This document shows positions 44,597-53,100 of a DNA stretch of 64,000 bases, piece after piece. The notes under the pieces are model-generated. The model worked only from the letters and a program-made list of their open reading frames with translations. It had not been told where the DNA came from and ran no database searches. Each line of letters opens with the position of its first letter. Position 1 is the first letter of the stretch. Made by a program: the position numbers and the translations under genes. Source of the DNA: Fibrobacter sp. UBA4309 (lineage in GTDB: Bacteria; Fibrobacterota; Fibrobacteria; Fibrobacterales; Fibrobacteraceae); contig NZ_DGUN01000049.1 of NCBI RefSeq assembly GCF_002395745.1, forward strand, positions 138,947 to 202,946, in the 5' to 3' direction.

Positions 44597-46483
44597 ATGG
44601 CAACAGAGAAGATGGAATTCCAGACCGAAGTTCGCGACATGCTGAACTTGATGATCAACTCCCTTTACAGCAACAAGGAAATCTTCCTCCGCGAACTCGT
44701 CTCGAACGCGGCGGACGCGCTGGACAAGCGCCGTTTCCTTTCGCTTTCTAACGCCGACCTGCTTCCGCAGGGCACACAGCTCCGCATCGATATCTCGGTG
44801 AACAAGGAAGGCAAGCGCATCGTTGTCGAAGACAACGGTATCGGCATGAACAAGGAAGACTTGATCAACTGCCTCGGAACCATCGCCCGTAGCGGCACCA
44901 AGAACTTCATCAAGAATTTGAAGGAAGGCGACAAGGGCAGTGTCGATCTCATCGGCCAGTTCGGCGTGGGCTTCTACTCCGTGTTCATGGTCGCAAAGAA
45001 GGTCGAAGTGTTGACCTTGAAGGCTGGCGAAACTCAGGGTTACCTGTGGTCTTCCGAAGGCACGGGTGAATTTGAAATTTCTGAAGCCCCGCGCGACAAG
45101 GTGGGCACCAAGATCACTTTGTACCTGAAGGACGACGAGGATGCTGAAGATTTCGCGAGCGAATGGAAGATCAAGGACATCGTCCAGAAGTACAGCGGCT
45201 TCGTGAGCTACGGCATCTACTTCCACCCGGAACCGATCAAGAACGACAAGGGCGAACTGGAAGAAAAGCCCGAAGAACGCCTGAACGAAAAGCAGGCATT
45301 GTGGCGCCAGAGCGAAAAGGAAGTCACCGAAGAACAGTACAAGGACTTCTACAACGTCATCAGCCACGAAGCCGACGAACCGGCCGCCTGGAGCCACAGC
45401 CACGCCGAAGGTTCCCAGGAATTCTGGAGCCTCGTGTACATCCCGAGCAAGGCTCCGTTCAACATCTGGCACAACGACGCTTTGCACGGCCTCAAGCTCT
45501 ACGTGAAGAAGGTCTTTATCATGGACGACTGCAAGGACCTGCTGCCGCCTTGGCTCCGCTTTGTGCGCGGCGTGGTAGATAGCGAAGACTTGCCGCTGAA
45601 CGTGTCCCGTGAAATCTTGCAGAACAACAAGATTATCACCAACATTCGTAAGCACGTCATCAAGAAGGTGCTCGACACCTTGCAGAACATGGCCGACAAG
45701 GATGCCGCGAAGTACAACGCCTGGTGGCGCGAACTCGGCATGGTGCTGAAGGAAGGCTTCTACATGAACTGGGAACATCTTGACGAACTCAAGAAGTTGC
45801 TCCGTTTCGAAAGCACCAAGACTGAAGGCGACGCTCTCGTGGGCCTCGACGAATACGTGAAGCGCATGCCGGAAGGCCAGAAGGAAATCTACTACCTCAT
45901 CGGCGACAAGAATGCCGTGAAGTCTAACCCGATGCTCGAAGCTTTCAAGGCCAAGGGCTACGAGGTGTTGCTCATGAGCGACGGCATCGACGAGTTCATG
46001 ATGTCTAGCCTCACCGAATTCGGCGACAAGAAGTTCCACGACATCGCCCGCGGCGACGTGGACTTCGAAAAGACCGAAGACGAAAAGAAGGCCGAAGAAG
46101 CCAACAAGGGCATCTTCAAGGGACTCTGCGAAAACCTGCAGAAGGTCTTGGACGAAGACATCAAGGAAGTCCGCGTGTCTAGCCGCCTGAAGGATAGCCC
46201 CTGCTGCCTCGTCACGAGCGAAGACGCCATGAGCGCCCAGATGGAACGCATGATGAAGGCGATGGGCCAGAAGAACTTGCCGAAGAGCAAGCGCATCCTG
46301 GAAATCAACCCGACGCACCCGATTTGCGAAATGCTCAAGAAGAAGGTCGAAGCCAAGGAAGATTTGGGTGACTGGCCGAAGGCCCTCTACGGTCAGGCAT
46401 TGCTTGCCGAAGGTTCTCCGCTCCCGAACCCGGCTGAGTATGTTGCAGCAATTACCAAGTTGTTGACAGCATCCGTCAAATAA
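44597..46483 (+). CDS. htpG: Molecular chaperone HtpG (Hsp90)
   Basis: 628 residues, full length (E. coli 624). The GHKL ATPase domain shows SNAADALDK, VEDNGIGM, GTIARSGTKNF and GQFGVGFYSVFMVA; the middle domain has the catalytic-loop Arg region SREILQNNK; the C-terminal dimerisation domain is complete. It folds and stabilises client proteins in the cytoplasm. Expression probably depends on sigma-54 given the upstream element, which is unusual for this gene. Confidence 0.97.
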   Translation: MATEKMEFQTEVRDMLNLMINSLYSNKEIFLRELVSNAADALDKRRFLSLSNADLLPQGTQLRIDISVNKEGKRIVVEDNGIGMNKEDLINCLGTIARSGTKNFIKNLKEGDKGSVDLIGQFGVGFYSVFMVAKKVEVLTLKAGETQGYLWSSEGTGEFEISEAPRDKVGTKITLYLKDDEDAEDFASEWKIKDIVQKYSGFVSYGIYFHPEPIKNDKGELEEKPEERLNEKQALWRQSEKEVTEEQYKDFYNVISHEADEPAAWSHSHAEGSQEFWSLVYIPSKAPFNIWHNDALHGLKLYVKKVFIMDDCKDLLPPWLRFVRGVVDSEDLPLNVSREILQNNKIITNIRKHVIKKVLDTLQNMADKDAAKYNAWWRELGMVLKEGFYMNWEHLDELKKLLRFESTKTEGDALVGLDEYVKRMPEGQKEIYYLIGDKNAVKSNPMLEAFKAKGYEVLLMSDGIDEFMMSSLTEFGDKKFHDIARGDVDFEKTEDEKKAEEANKGIFKGLCENLQKVLDEDIKEVRVSSRLKDSPCCLVTSEDAMSAQMERMMKAMGQKNLPKSKRILEINPTHPICEMLKKKVEAKEDLGDWPKALYGQALLAEGSPLPNPAEYVAAITKLLTASVK

Positions 46484-46510
46484 ACAAATCTTACCCCCTA
46501 AAAAAAACAC

Positions 46511-46538
46511 AACACCCGCGAAAGGCTTCGCGGGTGTT
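46511..46538. terminator. Terminator-like stem after htpG
   Basis: AACACCCGCGAA-aggc-TTCGCGGGTGTT is a 12-bp perfect stem. The T-run on the plus strand is short, while an A-run precedes it on the left, so it would be stronger on the minus strand. Confidence 0.55.
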
Positions 46539-46543
46539 TCGCA

Positions 46544-46597
46544 TTGACGGATTACCATTTTTTACTATATTTGAATTTGCGAATGATTTGCAAATTC
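46544..46597 (+). promoter_or_regulatory. Promoter and overlapping palindromic operator of the zur-znuACB operon
   Basis: TTGACG (46544-46549), 16 bp, TATATT (46566-46571). Starting 1 bp after the -10 is a 25-bp palindrome, GAATTTGC-n9-GCAAATTC (46573-46597), centred on 46585 with only one mismatched pair inside. It covers the expected +1, an ideal place for repression by the Fur-family protein encoded just downstream. Confidence 0.7.
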
Positions 46598-46635
46598 GTT
46601 CCGGCAGGGACGGTCCGGGGCATTATAGAGGCAAT

Positions 46636-47037
46636 ATGGAATACAAAACCCAAACACGACAGATTATCATGGATTACATGGTCGAAAATCCCGACCGCAT
46701 TTTCAAGGCGTCCGACATCGCCCAAAATCTGCCCTCCGTTTCGTTGAGTACCATCTATAGGAACCTCTCCCGCCTCGAAAAAGCAGGCATCGTACAGATT
46801 GTAGGAGCCGAAGAGAACAAGGAACTCCAGTACCGCTACACCGGCCCGAGCAAGTGCCAGGCAAAAATGCACCTCGTCTGCAAGATTTGCGGCAAGTTTT
46901 TCCATCTCGACGGTCCCGCGCTCAAGATGCTCCAGCTCTCGGTCATGCGCGTCAAGGGCTTTGAACTGGACCAGCAGCAATCGGTTCTACTCGGGCGCTG
47001 TGCCGGCTGTTCACGGAGGCGCATGCGTCATGGCTAA
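46636..47037 (+). CDS. zur: Fur-family metalloregulator, probably Zur
   Basis: 133 residues from ATG 46636, preceded by GAGG; the longer frame from 46534 runs back through the promoter and terminator. A winged helix (FKASDIAQNLPSVSLSTIYRNLSRLEKAG) is followed by the metal-binding dimerisation half with HLVCKICGKFFHLD and a CAGC pair forming the structural zinc site. Because it precedes znuA-C-B, zinc sensing is more likely than iron or peroxide. It probably represses its own operon at the palindrome 40 bp upstream. Confidence 0.85.
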   Translation: MEYKTQTRQIIMDYMVENPDRIFKASDIAQNLPSVSLSTIYRNLSRLEKAGIVQIVGAEENKELQYRYTGPSKCQAKMHLVCKICGKFFHLDGPALKMLQLSVMRVKGFELDQQQSVLLGRCAGCSRRRMRHG

Positions 47038-47076
47038 GGCTCTACTGCAGTCTATCATTTTTGACAAGGATCTTTC

Positions 47077-48135
47077 ATGAAAAAGTTTTCATTCTATGCG
47101 ACATTGATTTTTTTGATGACCTTTATGCTGACCGCATGTGAAACGGAATCCGGCAAAAAAGATTCCTCCACAGGAAAGGTGTCTATCGTAACGACCATCT
47201 ATCCGCAATACGACTGGATCAAGAACATCTTGGGCGAATACAGCGACAAGGTGGACCTGAAGTTGCTTATCAAGAACGGAACGGACTTGCACAGCTACAA
47301 GACTTCGGCGCAGGATATCGCGGCTATCGCGAAAGCCGACATGGTCGTATATGTGGGCGGAGAATCCGACGACTGGATTAAAAAGGCGCTGGAAGCCACC
47401 CCTAAGGCAGGCCGCATCCAGGTCAACCTGATGGATGTCCTCGGCGACCGCGTCAAGGAAGAAGAAATCGTGGAAGGCATGCAGGTAGAGGAAGAGACGA
47501 AAGACGAAAGACGAAAGACGAAAGAAAACGCAGAAGAGCACCATGAGCATGCCGAGGAACACGAGCATGAGCATCACGAGCACGCCGAAGCGCCCGAAAA
47601 CGATGAACACATCTGGCTCTCGCTGAAAAATGCGCAAATCCTGGTAAAGAGCCTCGCTGAATCCGTCGCGAAGATCGATACCGCGAATGCGCCCGTGTAC
47701 AGGGCAAACGCAATTCTCTACGCCTCCAAGCTTCACGACCTTGACTGGGCTTACGATTCCACGGTTTCGTACGCCTCGCAAAAGACAGTCCTATTCGGTG
47801 ACCGATTCCCGTTTCGTTATCTGGTGGACGATTATGGTATTAAGTATTATGCCGCGTTTGTTGGCTGTTCCGCCGAAAGCGAGGCGAGTTTCGAGACGGT
47901 CGCGTTCCTCGCGGGAATGATGGACTCCCTTTCGCTGCCGGTAATCTTCACGATTGACGGAAGCCATACTAAAGTCGCACGGGCTATCCTCAATGCGAGC
48001 AAGAACTCGAAGAATGCGCCGGTGCTGGAACTCAATTCCATGCAGTCGGTGACCGACGAGCAGATACAATCCGGGATAGATTACCTTTCCATAATGAAAT
48101 CAAATCTTATAACACTGAAAAAAGGGTTGAAGTAA
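47077..48135 (+). CDS. znuA: Zinc ABC transporter substrate-binding lipoprotein
   Basis: 352 residues, cluster A-I binding protein anchored by a lipobox ending LTAC (residue 21). Zinc ligands are suggested by DLHSYKTSAQDI (first His), HIWLSLKNAQ (second His) and the C-terminal SHTKVARA segment. A His/Glu-rich loop (HHEHAEEHEHEHHEHAE, about 154-172) is typical of zinc-specific members. Just before it the residues ETKDERRKTKE are encoded by four tandem copies of GACGAAA (47496-47523). Followed after 5 bp by znuC. Confidence 0.92.
   Translation: MKKFSFYATLIFLMTFMLTACETESGKKDSSTGKVSIVTTIYPQYDWIKNILGEYSDKVDLKLLIKNGTDLHSYKTSAQDIAAIAKADMVVYVGGESDDWIKKALEATPKAGRIQVNLMDVLGDRVKEEEIVEGMQVEEETKDERRKTKENAEEHHEHAEEHEHEHHEHAEAPENDEHIWLSLKNAQILVKSLAESVAKIDTANAPVYRANAILYASKLHDLDWAYDSTVSYASQKTVLFGDRFPFRYLVDDYGIKYYAAFVGCSAESEASFETVAFLAGMMDSLSLPVIFTIDGSHTKVARAILNASKNSKNAPVLELNSMQSVTDEQIQSGIDYLSIMKSNLITLKKGLK
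47496..47523 (+). repeat. (GACGAAA)4 heptanucleotide repeat within znuA
   Basis: Four perfect tandem heptamers (47496, 47503, 47510, 47517). Seven is not a multiple of three, so loss or gain of one unit would shift the znuA frame ahead of the His-rich loop and most of the C-terminal lobe. The heptamer is the core of the dispersed repeats elsewhere in the window. Confidence 0.95.
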
Positions 48136-48140
48136 GCGGT

Positions 48141-48797
48141 ATGAACGAACTGATTCCCCTGATAACATGTCGCCAGCTGACTCTCGGGTACGGGAACAAG
48201 GACATCGTCCGTGACCTGGATTACGACGTCAACGTGGGTGACTACCTCTGCATCATCGGACGCAACGGCTCCGGAAAAACGACGTTCCTCCGCGGACTCT
48301 CCGGACTTCTCTCGCCGAAATCGGGCGATATCGAGCTCTGCGAAGGACTGAAGCGCAGTGAAATCGGTTACCTTCCGCAGATGACGTTGGTCCAGAGGGA
48401 TTTCCCCGCATCGGTGGAAGAAATCGTTCTTTCTGCATTCCAGGGCAAGCACCGCCTGCTCCCGTTTTACGGGCGGGCCCGGCGGGAGCGCGCCATGGAA
48501 TGCATGGCGCTCACCCGCACCGAAAGCTTGCGCAAGTCGTGCTTCCGCGAGCTTTCGGGAGGTCAAAAGCAGCGCGTGCTTTTGGCCCGGGCCCTCTGCG
48601 CCGCCGAACGCTTACTGCTCCTCGATGAACCGGTGACGGGCCTCGACCCCGAATCTTCGGAAACGATGTACCGCGCCTTCAAGGACTTGCACAAGAAAGG
48701 GATGACCATCGTCATGGTGACCCACGACGTGGACGCCGCGCTGGACAATGCCACCCGCGTGATGAACTTCGACCAGATTTCTGTGAAGGGGAAATAA
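48141..48797 (+). CDS. znuC: Zinc ABC transporter ATP-binding protein
   Basis: 218 residues. Walker A GRNGSGKTT, Q-loop LPQMTLV, signature LSGGQKQRV, Walker B LLLLDEP, D-loop GLDPES and H-loop VTHD are intact. It powers ZnuB. 2 bp separate it from znuB. Confidence 0.94.
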   Translation: MNELIPLITCRQLTLGYGNKDIVRDLDYDVNVGDYLCIIGRNGSGKTTFLRGLSGLLSPKSGDIELCEGLKRSEIGYLPQMTLVQRDFPASVEEIVLSAFQGKHRLLPFYGRARRERAMECMALTRTESLRKSCFRELSGGQKQRVLLARALCAAERLLLLDEPVTGLDPESSETMYRAFKDLHKKGMTIVMVTHDVDAALDNATRVMNFDQISVKGK

Positions 48798-48799
48798 CC

Positions 48800-49651
48800 A
48801 TGCCCGAACTCATCGAAAAACTCTCGTTCTACCTGGAATTCCCCTTCGTACGCTATGCGATTATCGTCGGCGTACTCGTTTCTCTCTGTTCTTCGCTTTT
48901 GGGCGTGACGCTCGTACTCAAGCGCTATTCCTACATCGGCGACGGCCTTTCGCACGTGGCCTTCGGCGCCCTCGCCATCGCATCGGTATTGAAGCTCACG
49001 AACAACATGTTCCTCATCTTGCCCGTGACCATCGCCGTAGCGATACTCCTGCTCTGCACCGGGAAAGACTCCCGCATCAAGGGAGATGCCGCGGTCGCCA
49101 TGGTATCGGTCGGCGCGCTCGCCATCGGCTACCTGCTGATGAACATCTTCTCAACCTCGGCGAACATCTCTGGCGACGTGTGTACCACGCTTTTCGGCTC
49201 CACGTCCATCCTCACGCTGAAACAGGAAGAAGTCTACCTGTGCGTGGTCCTTTCGGGAATCGTCCTCTTTTCCTTCATCCTCTTTTACAACAAAATCTTT
49301 TCCATCACCTTCGACGAAAACTTTGCGCGGGCCACAGGCGTCAACACCACCGCCTTCAACCTGCTGATTGCGGTCATCGTGGCAACGATTATCGTACTCG
49401 CCATGAACCTGGTGGGCGCCCTCCTGGTATCGGCACTGGTCGTATTCCCGGCACTTTCGGCCATGCGCGTATTCAAGAGTTTCTTCTCCGTGACCGTGGC
49501 AGCCGCAACCATATCGGTCCTATGCTCGCTTATCGGCATCGTCATCGCGATTCTCGCCGGCACCCCCGTGGGTTCAACCATCGTGGCTGCGGATATCGTA
49601 ATTTTCGGTCTATTCTACCTGATAGGTGTTGCACGAAACGGCGGCAACTAA
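48800..49651 (+). CDS. znuB: Zinc ABC transporter permease
   Basis: 283 residues with eight or so membrane helices in the ABC-3 metal permease pattern: SLLGVTLVLKRYSYIGDGLSHVAFG near the N-terminus, ARATGVNTTAFN in the coupling region and LVGALLVSALVVFPALSAM. It forms the inner-membrane channel of the zinc importer. Confidence 0.94.
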   Translation: MPELIEKLSFYLEFPFVRYAIIVGVLVSLCSSLLGVTLVLKRYSYIGDGLSHVAFGALAIASVLKLTNNMFLILPVTIAVAILLLCTGKDSRIKGDAAVAMVSVGALAIGYLLMNIFSTSANISGDVCTTLFGSTSILTLKQEEVYLCVVLSGIVLFSFILFYNKIFSITFDENFARATGVNTTAFNLLIAVIVATIIVLAMNLVGALLVSALVVFPALSAMRVFKSFFSVTVAAATISVLCSLIGIVIAILAGTPVGSTIVAADIVIFGLFYLIGVARNGGN

Positions 49652-49652
49652 T

Positions 49653-49866
49653 TTGTCCAAACATTTCAAGAAAATTGCAATCGCATTCATTGCCGTACTC
49701 CTGCTCGCAGGGGCTAGCTTTCGAACTTGCCAAGGAACGCAAGTTCCCTGATGAATTCCCGAAGGAAGGGGCTTCTATCACCATCAGCGACGAGTTCGAC
49801 CTTATCAAAGAAGAAGACGAAGGCTCCTACCCCATCATCCGCAATGCAAAAATGTCAAACGAGTAA
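49653..49866 (+). pseudogene. Small exported/anchored protein gene with a probable frameshift
   Basis: Reading from TTG 49653 gives a Lys-rich start and hydrophobic helix (MSKHFKKIAIAFIAVLLLAG) but stops at 49749. The +1 frame from the GGGG run at 49710-49713 continues as LAFELAKERKFPDEFPKEG and ends NAKMSNE at 49866. Removing one G joins them into a 70-residue protein with signal/anchor plus an acidic domain. It is the last cistron after znuB. It is either a true mutation in a G-run, a programmed shift, or a sequence error. Confidence 0.55.
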
Positions 49867-49881
49867 TTATTTACTAAAAAA

Positions 49882-50003
49882 CTGGATAAGCGTTATCCAG
49901 AACGTTGGATAATCAAGCAAGACAAGGCGCGAGCCTCCGTAGCGTACTAAAGCGTACGTAAGGAGGCGAGCAACGCAGTATTACGCCGATTAGCGAACGT
50001 TCT
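49882..50003. repeat. MITE-like inverted-repeat element between znu and the DUF1846 gene
   Basis: A perfect palindrome CTGGATAA-gcg-TTATCCAG (49882-49900) adjoins a 105-bp element bounded by AGAACGTT (49899-49906) and AACGTTCT (49996-50003). The arms match imperfectly inward (GGATAATC/GATTAGCG) and close in a GC-rich hairpin, GCCTCC...CGTAC-n6-GTACG...GGAGGC (about 49932-49967). The right end reaches the stop of the convergent gene. Confidence 0.7.
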
Positions 50004-51487
50004 TACCCGTGGTAGAGATTGCCGGATTGGTAATTCGGTTCCATCGTGAGGTTCACGCCTAGGCGGCGGAACACACCCACATCCACTTGCGAGAGGATGA
50101 CGCTGGAATGCACTTCGCAGTGACGGAGTTCCGGCAACTTTTCTAGTGCGATTTTCGCGTTGTAGTCCGTGAGGGCACAGACGGAGAGCGCCACAAGGGC
50201 CTCGTCCATGTGCAAGCGCGGATTCTTGTGGCCCAATTGCTTGGTCTTCAAGTTCTGAATCGGTTCTATCACCATCGGCGAAAGCAGGCGCACTTCGTCG
50301 GGAATCTTCGCGAGGTGCTTGAGCGCGTCGAGCAGCATGGCGGAAGAAGCGCCGAGCAGCGAAGAAGTCTTCGCCGAGATGATGGCTCCGTCGTTCAGCT
50401 GGATGGCGACCGCCGGGCCTCCGGTCAGTTCGGCCTTTTCCACGGCAGCGGCAATCACGGGGCGGTCGGCAGTGCTAATCTGCGCCTGCTCCATGATGAG
50501 TTCCTGCTTGTAAATCTGGTCCTTTTCTGCATTGCCCTTGCGCACGTCGCAAAGTGTGTTGTAGTAGCGGCGTATGATTTCCTGGCGTGCGGCCTCGCAA
50601 ACGGCGTCGTCATCGACAATGCAATTGCCGGCCATGTTCACGCCCATATCCGTGGGGCTCTTGTACGGGGACTCACCAAGAATACGCGTAAACAGCGCGT
50701 TCAGCACCGGGAAAATTTCCACGTCGCGGTTATAGTTGATGGTAGTTTGTCCGTAAGCTTCCAGATGGAACGGGTCGATCATGTTCACGTCGTTCAAGTC
50801 GGCGGTGGCAGCCTCGTAAGCAAGGTTCACCGGATGCTTGAGTGGAATGTTCCAGATGGGGAACGTCTCGAACTTGGCGTAGCCGGCCTTCACGCCGCGC
50901 TTGTTCTCGTGGTAAATCTGCGAAAGGCACACGGCCATCTTTCCACTGCCCGGGCCCGGAGCGGTCACCACCACGAGTTCGCGGGTAGTTTCGACAAATT
51001 CGTTCTTGCCGTAACCGTCGTCGCTTACAACCAAAGGAATGTTGCTCGGGTAACCCGCAATCGGGTAATGGCGGTAAACCTTGAGGCCAAGTCCTTCCAG
51101 CTTCTTCTGGTAGGCAATCGCGCTCGGCTGTTCCTGCCAACGGGTCAGCACCACGGAGCTCACGTACAGGCCGTAACCGCGGAAGGCGTCAATCAGGCGG
51201 AGCACGTCCTGGTCATAGGTAATGCCGAGGTCGCCGCGGACCTTGTTTTTCTCGATATCGCCCGCGTTGATGGCGATAATGACTTCGGCCTTGTCCTTGA
51301 TTTTCTCGAGCATGCGGATCTTGCTGTCGGGCGCGAAGCCGGGCAACACGCGGGATGCGTGATGGTCATCGAACAGTTTTCCGCCAAATTCCAGGTAAAG
51401 CTTTCCGCCGAACTTCGCAATGCGCTCGGCAATTTTTTCGGACTGCGTCCTCAGGTACGCGTCGTTATCAAAACCTACTTTGAACAT
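50003..51487 (-). CDS. DUF1846-family protein
   Basis: 494 residues, the usual length of this conserved family. It begins KVGFDNDAYLRTQSEKI and holds EFGGKLFDDHHASRVLPGF, the P-loop-like TAPGPGSGKMAVCLSQ, HPVNLAYEAATADL and TDMGVNMAG. Family members occur mostly in Firmicutes and other anaerobes; structures are known but the reaction is not. The GPGSGK loop suggests nucleotide or phosphate binding. Single gene between ilvC and the znu operon. Confidence 0.88.
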   Translation of the reverse strand: MFKVGFDNDAYLRTQSEKIAERIAKFGGKLYLEFGGKLFDDHHASRVLPGFAPDSKIRMLEKIKDKAEVIIAINAGDIEKNKVRGDLGITYDQDVLRLIDAFRGYGLYVSSVVLTRWQEQPSAIAYQKKLEGLGLKVYRHYPIAGYPSNIPLVVSDDGYGKNEFVETTRELVVVTAPGPGSGKMAVCLSQIYHENKRGVKAGYAKFETFPIWNIPLKHPVNLAYEAATADLNDVNMIDPFHLEAYGQTTINYNRDVEIFPVLNALFTRILGESPYKSPTDMGVNMAGNCIVDDDAVCEAARQEIIRRYYNTLCDVRKGNAEKDQIYKQELIMEQAQISTADRPVIAAAVEKAELTGGPAVAIQLNDGAIISAKTSSLLGASSAMLLDALKHLAKIPDEVRLLSPMVIEPIQNLKTKQLGHKNPRLHMDEALVALSVCALTDYNAKIALEKLPELRHCEVHSSVILSQVDVGVFRRLGVNLTMEPNYQSGNLYHG

Positions 51488-51557
51488 CTTTCTTTTCGCC
51501 TTCAGACAATCTTAAAATCAACCACACAAAAATAAAAAAATTTAGGCGCGCGCAGAA

Positions 51558-51591
51558 CAAAAAAGCCCGCCGGGCGCGTACCCGACAGGCT
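51558..51591 (-). terminator. Rho-independent terminator of ilvC
   Basis: On the minus strand AGCCTGTCGGG pairs with CCCGGCGGGCT (two G-T pairs) around a 6-nt loop and is followed by six T. Confidence 0.85.
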
Positions 51592-51621
51592 CTTGAAAAT
51601 CGTCAATATGACAGGGTGCGA

Positions 51622-53100
51622 TTACACAACCTTGGTCATACCGCTCATGCGTTCACGCAGCCAAGCACCGACTTCTTCCACCGGATGCTGACGGATGCTC
51701 TTGTTCACCTTGATGAGCTCTTCGTTATCCACAGCGGTGGTCTTGCCTTCGCCGTAGATAGCGCCGATGTCGTCCTTCTTCACTTCGTTCTTCATGAAGT
51801 CGGCGAGCAGAGGCACGCACTTGTTGGCGAACAGGTAGCAACCGTATTCGGCGGTGTCGCTGATCACGCGGTTCATTTCATACAACTTCTTACGAGCGAT
51901 GAGGTTGGCAATGAGCGGAGTTTCGTGGAGAGATTCGTAGTAGGCGCTCATCGGCTTGATGCCCACGGAGCACATGGTTTCGAATGCGAGTTCCACACCG
52001 GCCTTGATCATGGCGGTCATGAGAACGCCGCGGTCGAAGTATTCCTGTTCGGTGATGACCTTGTCGGTAGCTTCGACCTTTTCGAATTCGAGCTCGCCCG
52101 TTTCGCCACGCCACTTGAGCAAATCCTTGTCGCCGGCTTCCCAGTCCACCATCATGGTGCTGGAGAACTTGCCAGAGATGATGTTGTCCTGGTGTTCGCA
52201 GTAGAGCGGCTTCATGATCTTCTTCATCTTCTCGGCGAGTTCCGTTGCGCGGATCTTGGCCGGGTTGGAGAGACGGTCCATCATGTTGGTGATGCCGCCG
52301 TGCTTCAGGGCTTCGGAAATGGTTTCCCAGCCGTACTGGAGCAGCTTGACCGCGTAAGCCGGTTCAACGCCGAAATCCTTCACCATCTTGTCGTAGCAGA
52401 GGATCGTGCCGGTCTGGAGCATACCGCAAAGGATGGTCTGTTCGCCCATGAGGTCGGACTTCACTTCGGCGACGAAAGAGCTTTCGAGAACGCCCGGACG
52501 GTCGGCATGGAGGCCAGCGGCGTAAGCCTTGGCGTAGTCCCAACCCTTACCTTCGGGGTCGTTTTCCGGGTGCACAGCGATAAGGCAAGGCATACCGAAA
52601 CCGCGAACGTATTCGCTACGGACTTCGGAACCCGGGCCCTTCGGGGCGACCATGATCACGGTGATGTCCTTACGGATTTCCTGGCCTTCTTCAACGATGT
52701 TGAAGCCGTGGCTGTAAGAGAGGGCTGCGCCCTTCTTCATGAGCTTCATGATGGCCGGGATCACGTTATGGTGCTGCTTGTCCGGTGTGAGGTTGCAAAC
52801 GAGGTCTGCATCCGGAATCATTTCTTCGTAGGTACCGACCTTGAAGCCGTTTTCAGTAGCGTTCTTCCAGGACTGGCGCTTCTGTTCGATGGCTTCCTTG
52901 CGGAGCGTGTAAGAGACGTCGAGGCCGCTATCGCGCAGGTCAAGACCCTGATGGAGACCCTGGGCACCGCAACCGACGAACACGATCTTCTTGCCCTTGA
53001 GGGCTTCAACACCACGGCTGAATTCAGAATGTTCCATGAAACGGCAGTGGCCAATTTCTTCGAGTTGGCGACGCATAGGGATAGAATTGAAATAATTCAT
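51622..53100 (-). CDS. ilvC: Ketol-acid reductoisomerase (class II)
   Basis: 492 residues, the long class II form (E. coli 491), with duplicated C-terminal knotted domains. NADPH site GCGAQGLHQGLDLRDSG, then APKGPGSEVRSEY, and metal-binding residues in LMGEQTILCGMLQ. Makes dihydroxy acids for valine and isoleucine. GAGG stands 7 nt before the ATG. It is transcribed alone, away from the repeat-rich region upstream. Confidence 0.96.
   Translation of the reverse strand: MNYFNSIPMRRQLEEIGHCRFMEHSEFSRGVEALKGKKIVFVGCGAQGLHQGLDLRDSGLDVSYTLRKEAIEQKRQSWKNATENGFKVGTYEEMIPDADLVCNLTPDKQHHNVIPAIMKLMKKGAALSYSHGFNIVEEGQEIRKDITVIMVAPKGPGSEVRSEYVRGFGMPCLIAVHPENDPEGKGWDYAKAYAAGLHADRPGVLESSFVAEVKSDLMGEQTILCGMLQTGTILCYDKMVKDFGVEPAYAVKLLQYGWETISEALKHGGITNMMDRLSNPAKIRATELAEKMKKIMKPLYCEHQDNIISGKFSSTMMVDWEAGDKDLLKWRGETGELEFEKVEATDKVITEQEYFDRGVLMTAMIKAGVELAFETMCSVGIKPMSAYYESLHETPLIANLIARKKLYEMNRVISDTAEYGCYLFANKCVPLLADFMKNEVKKDDIGAIYGEGKTTAVDNEELIKVNKSIRQHPVEEVGAWLRERMSGMTKVV

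Noticed and set aside
44561..46558. 665-residue open frame antisense to htpG
   Set aside because: Low-diversity Val/Leu/Phe/His translation opposite an intact Hsp90 gene; also runs through the terminator stem.
49180..49652. N-terminal part of the long frame ending at 49866
   Set aside because: This part overlaps znuB and is Arg/His-rich; only the segment after 49714 looks coding.
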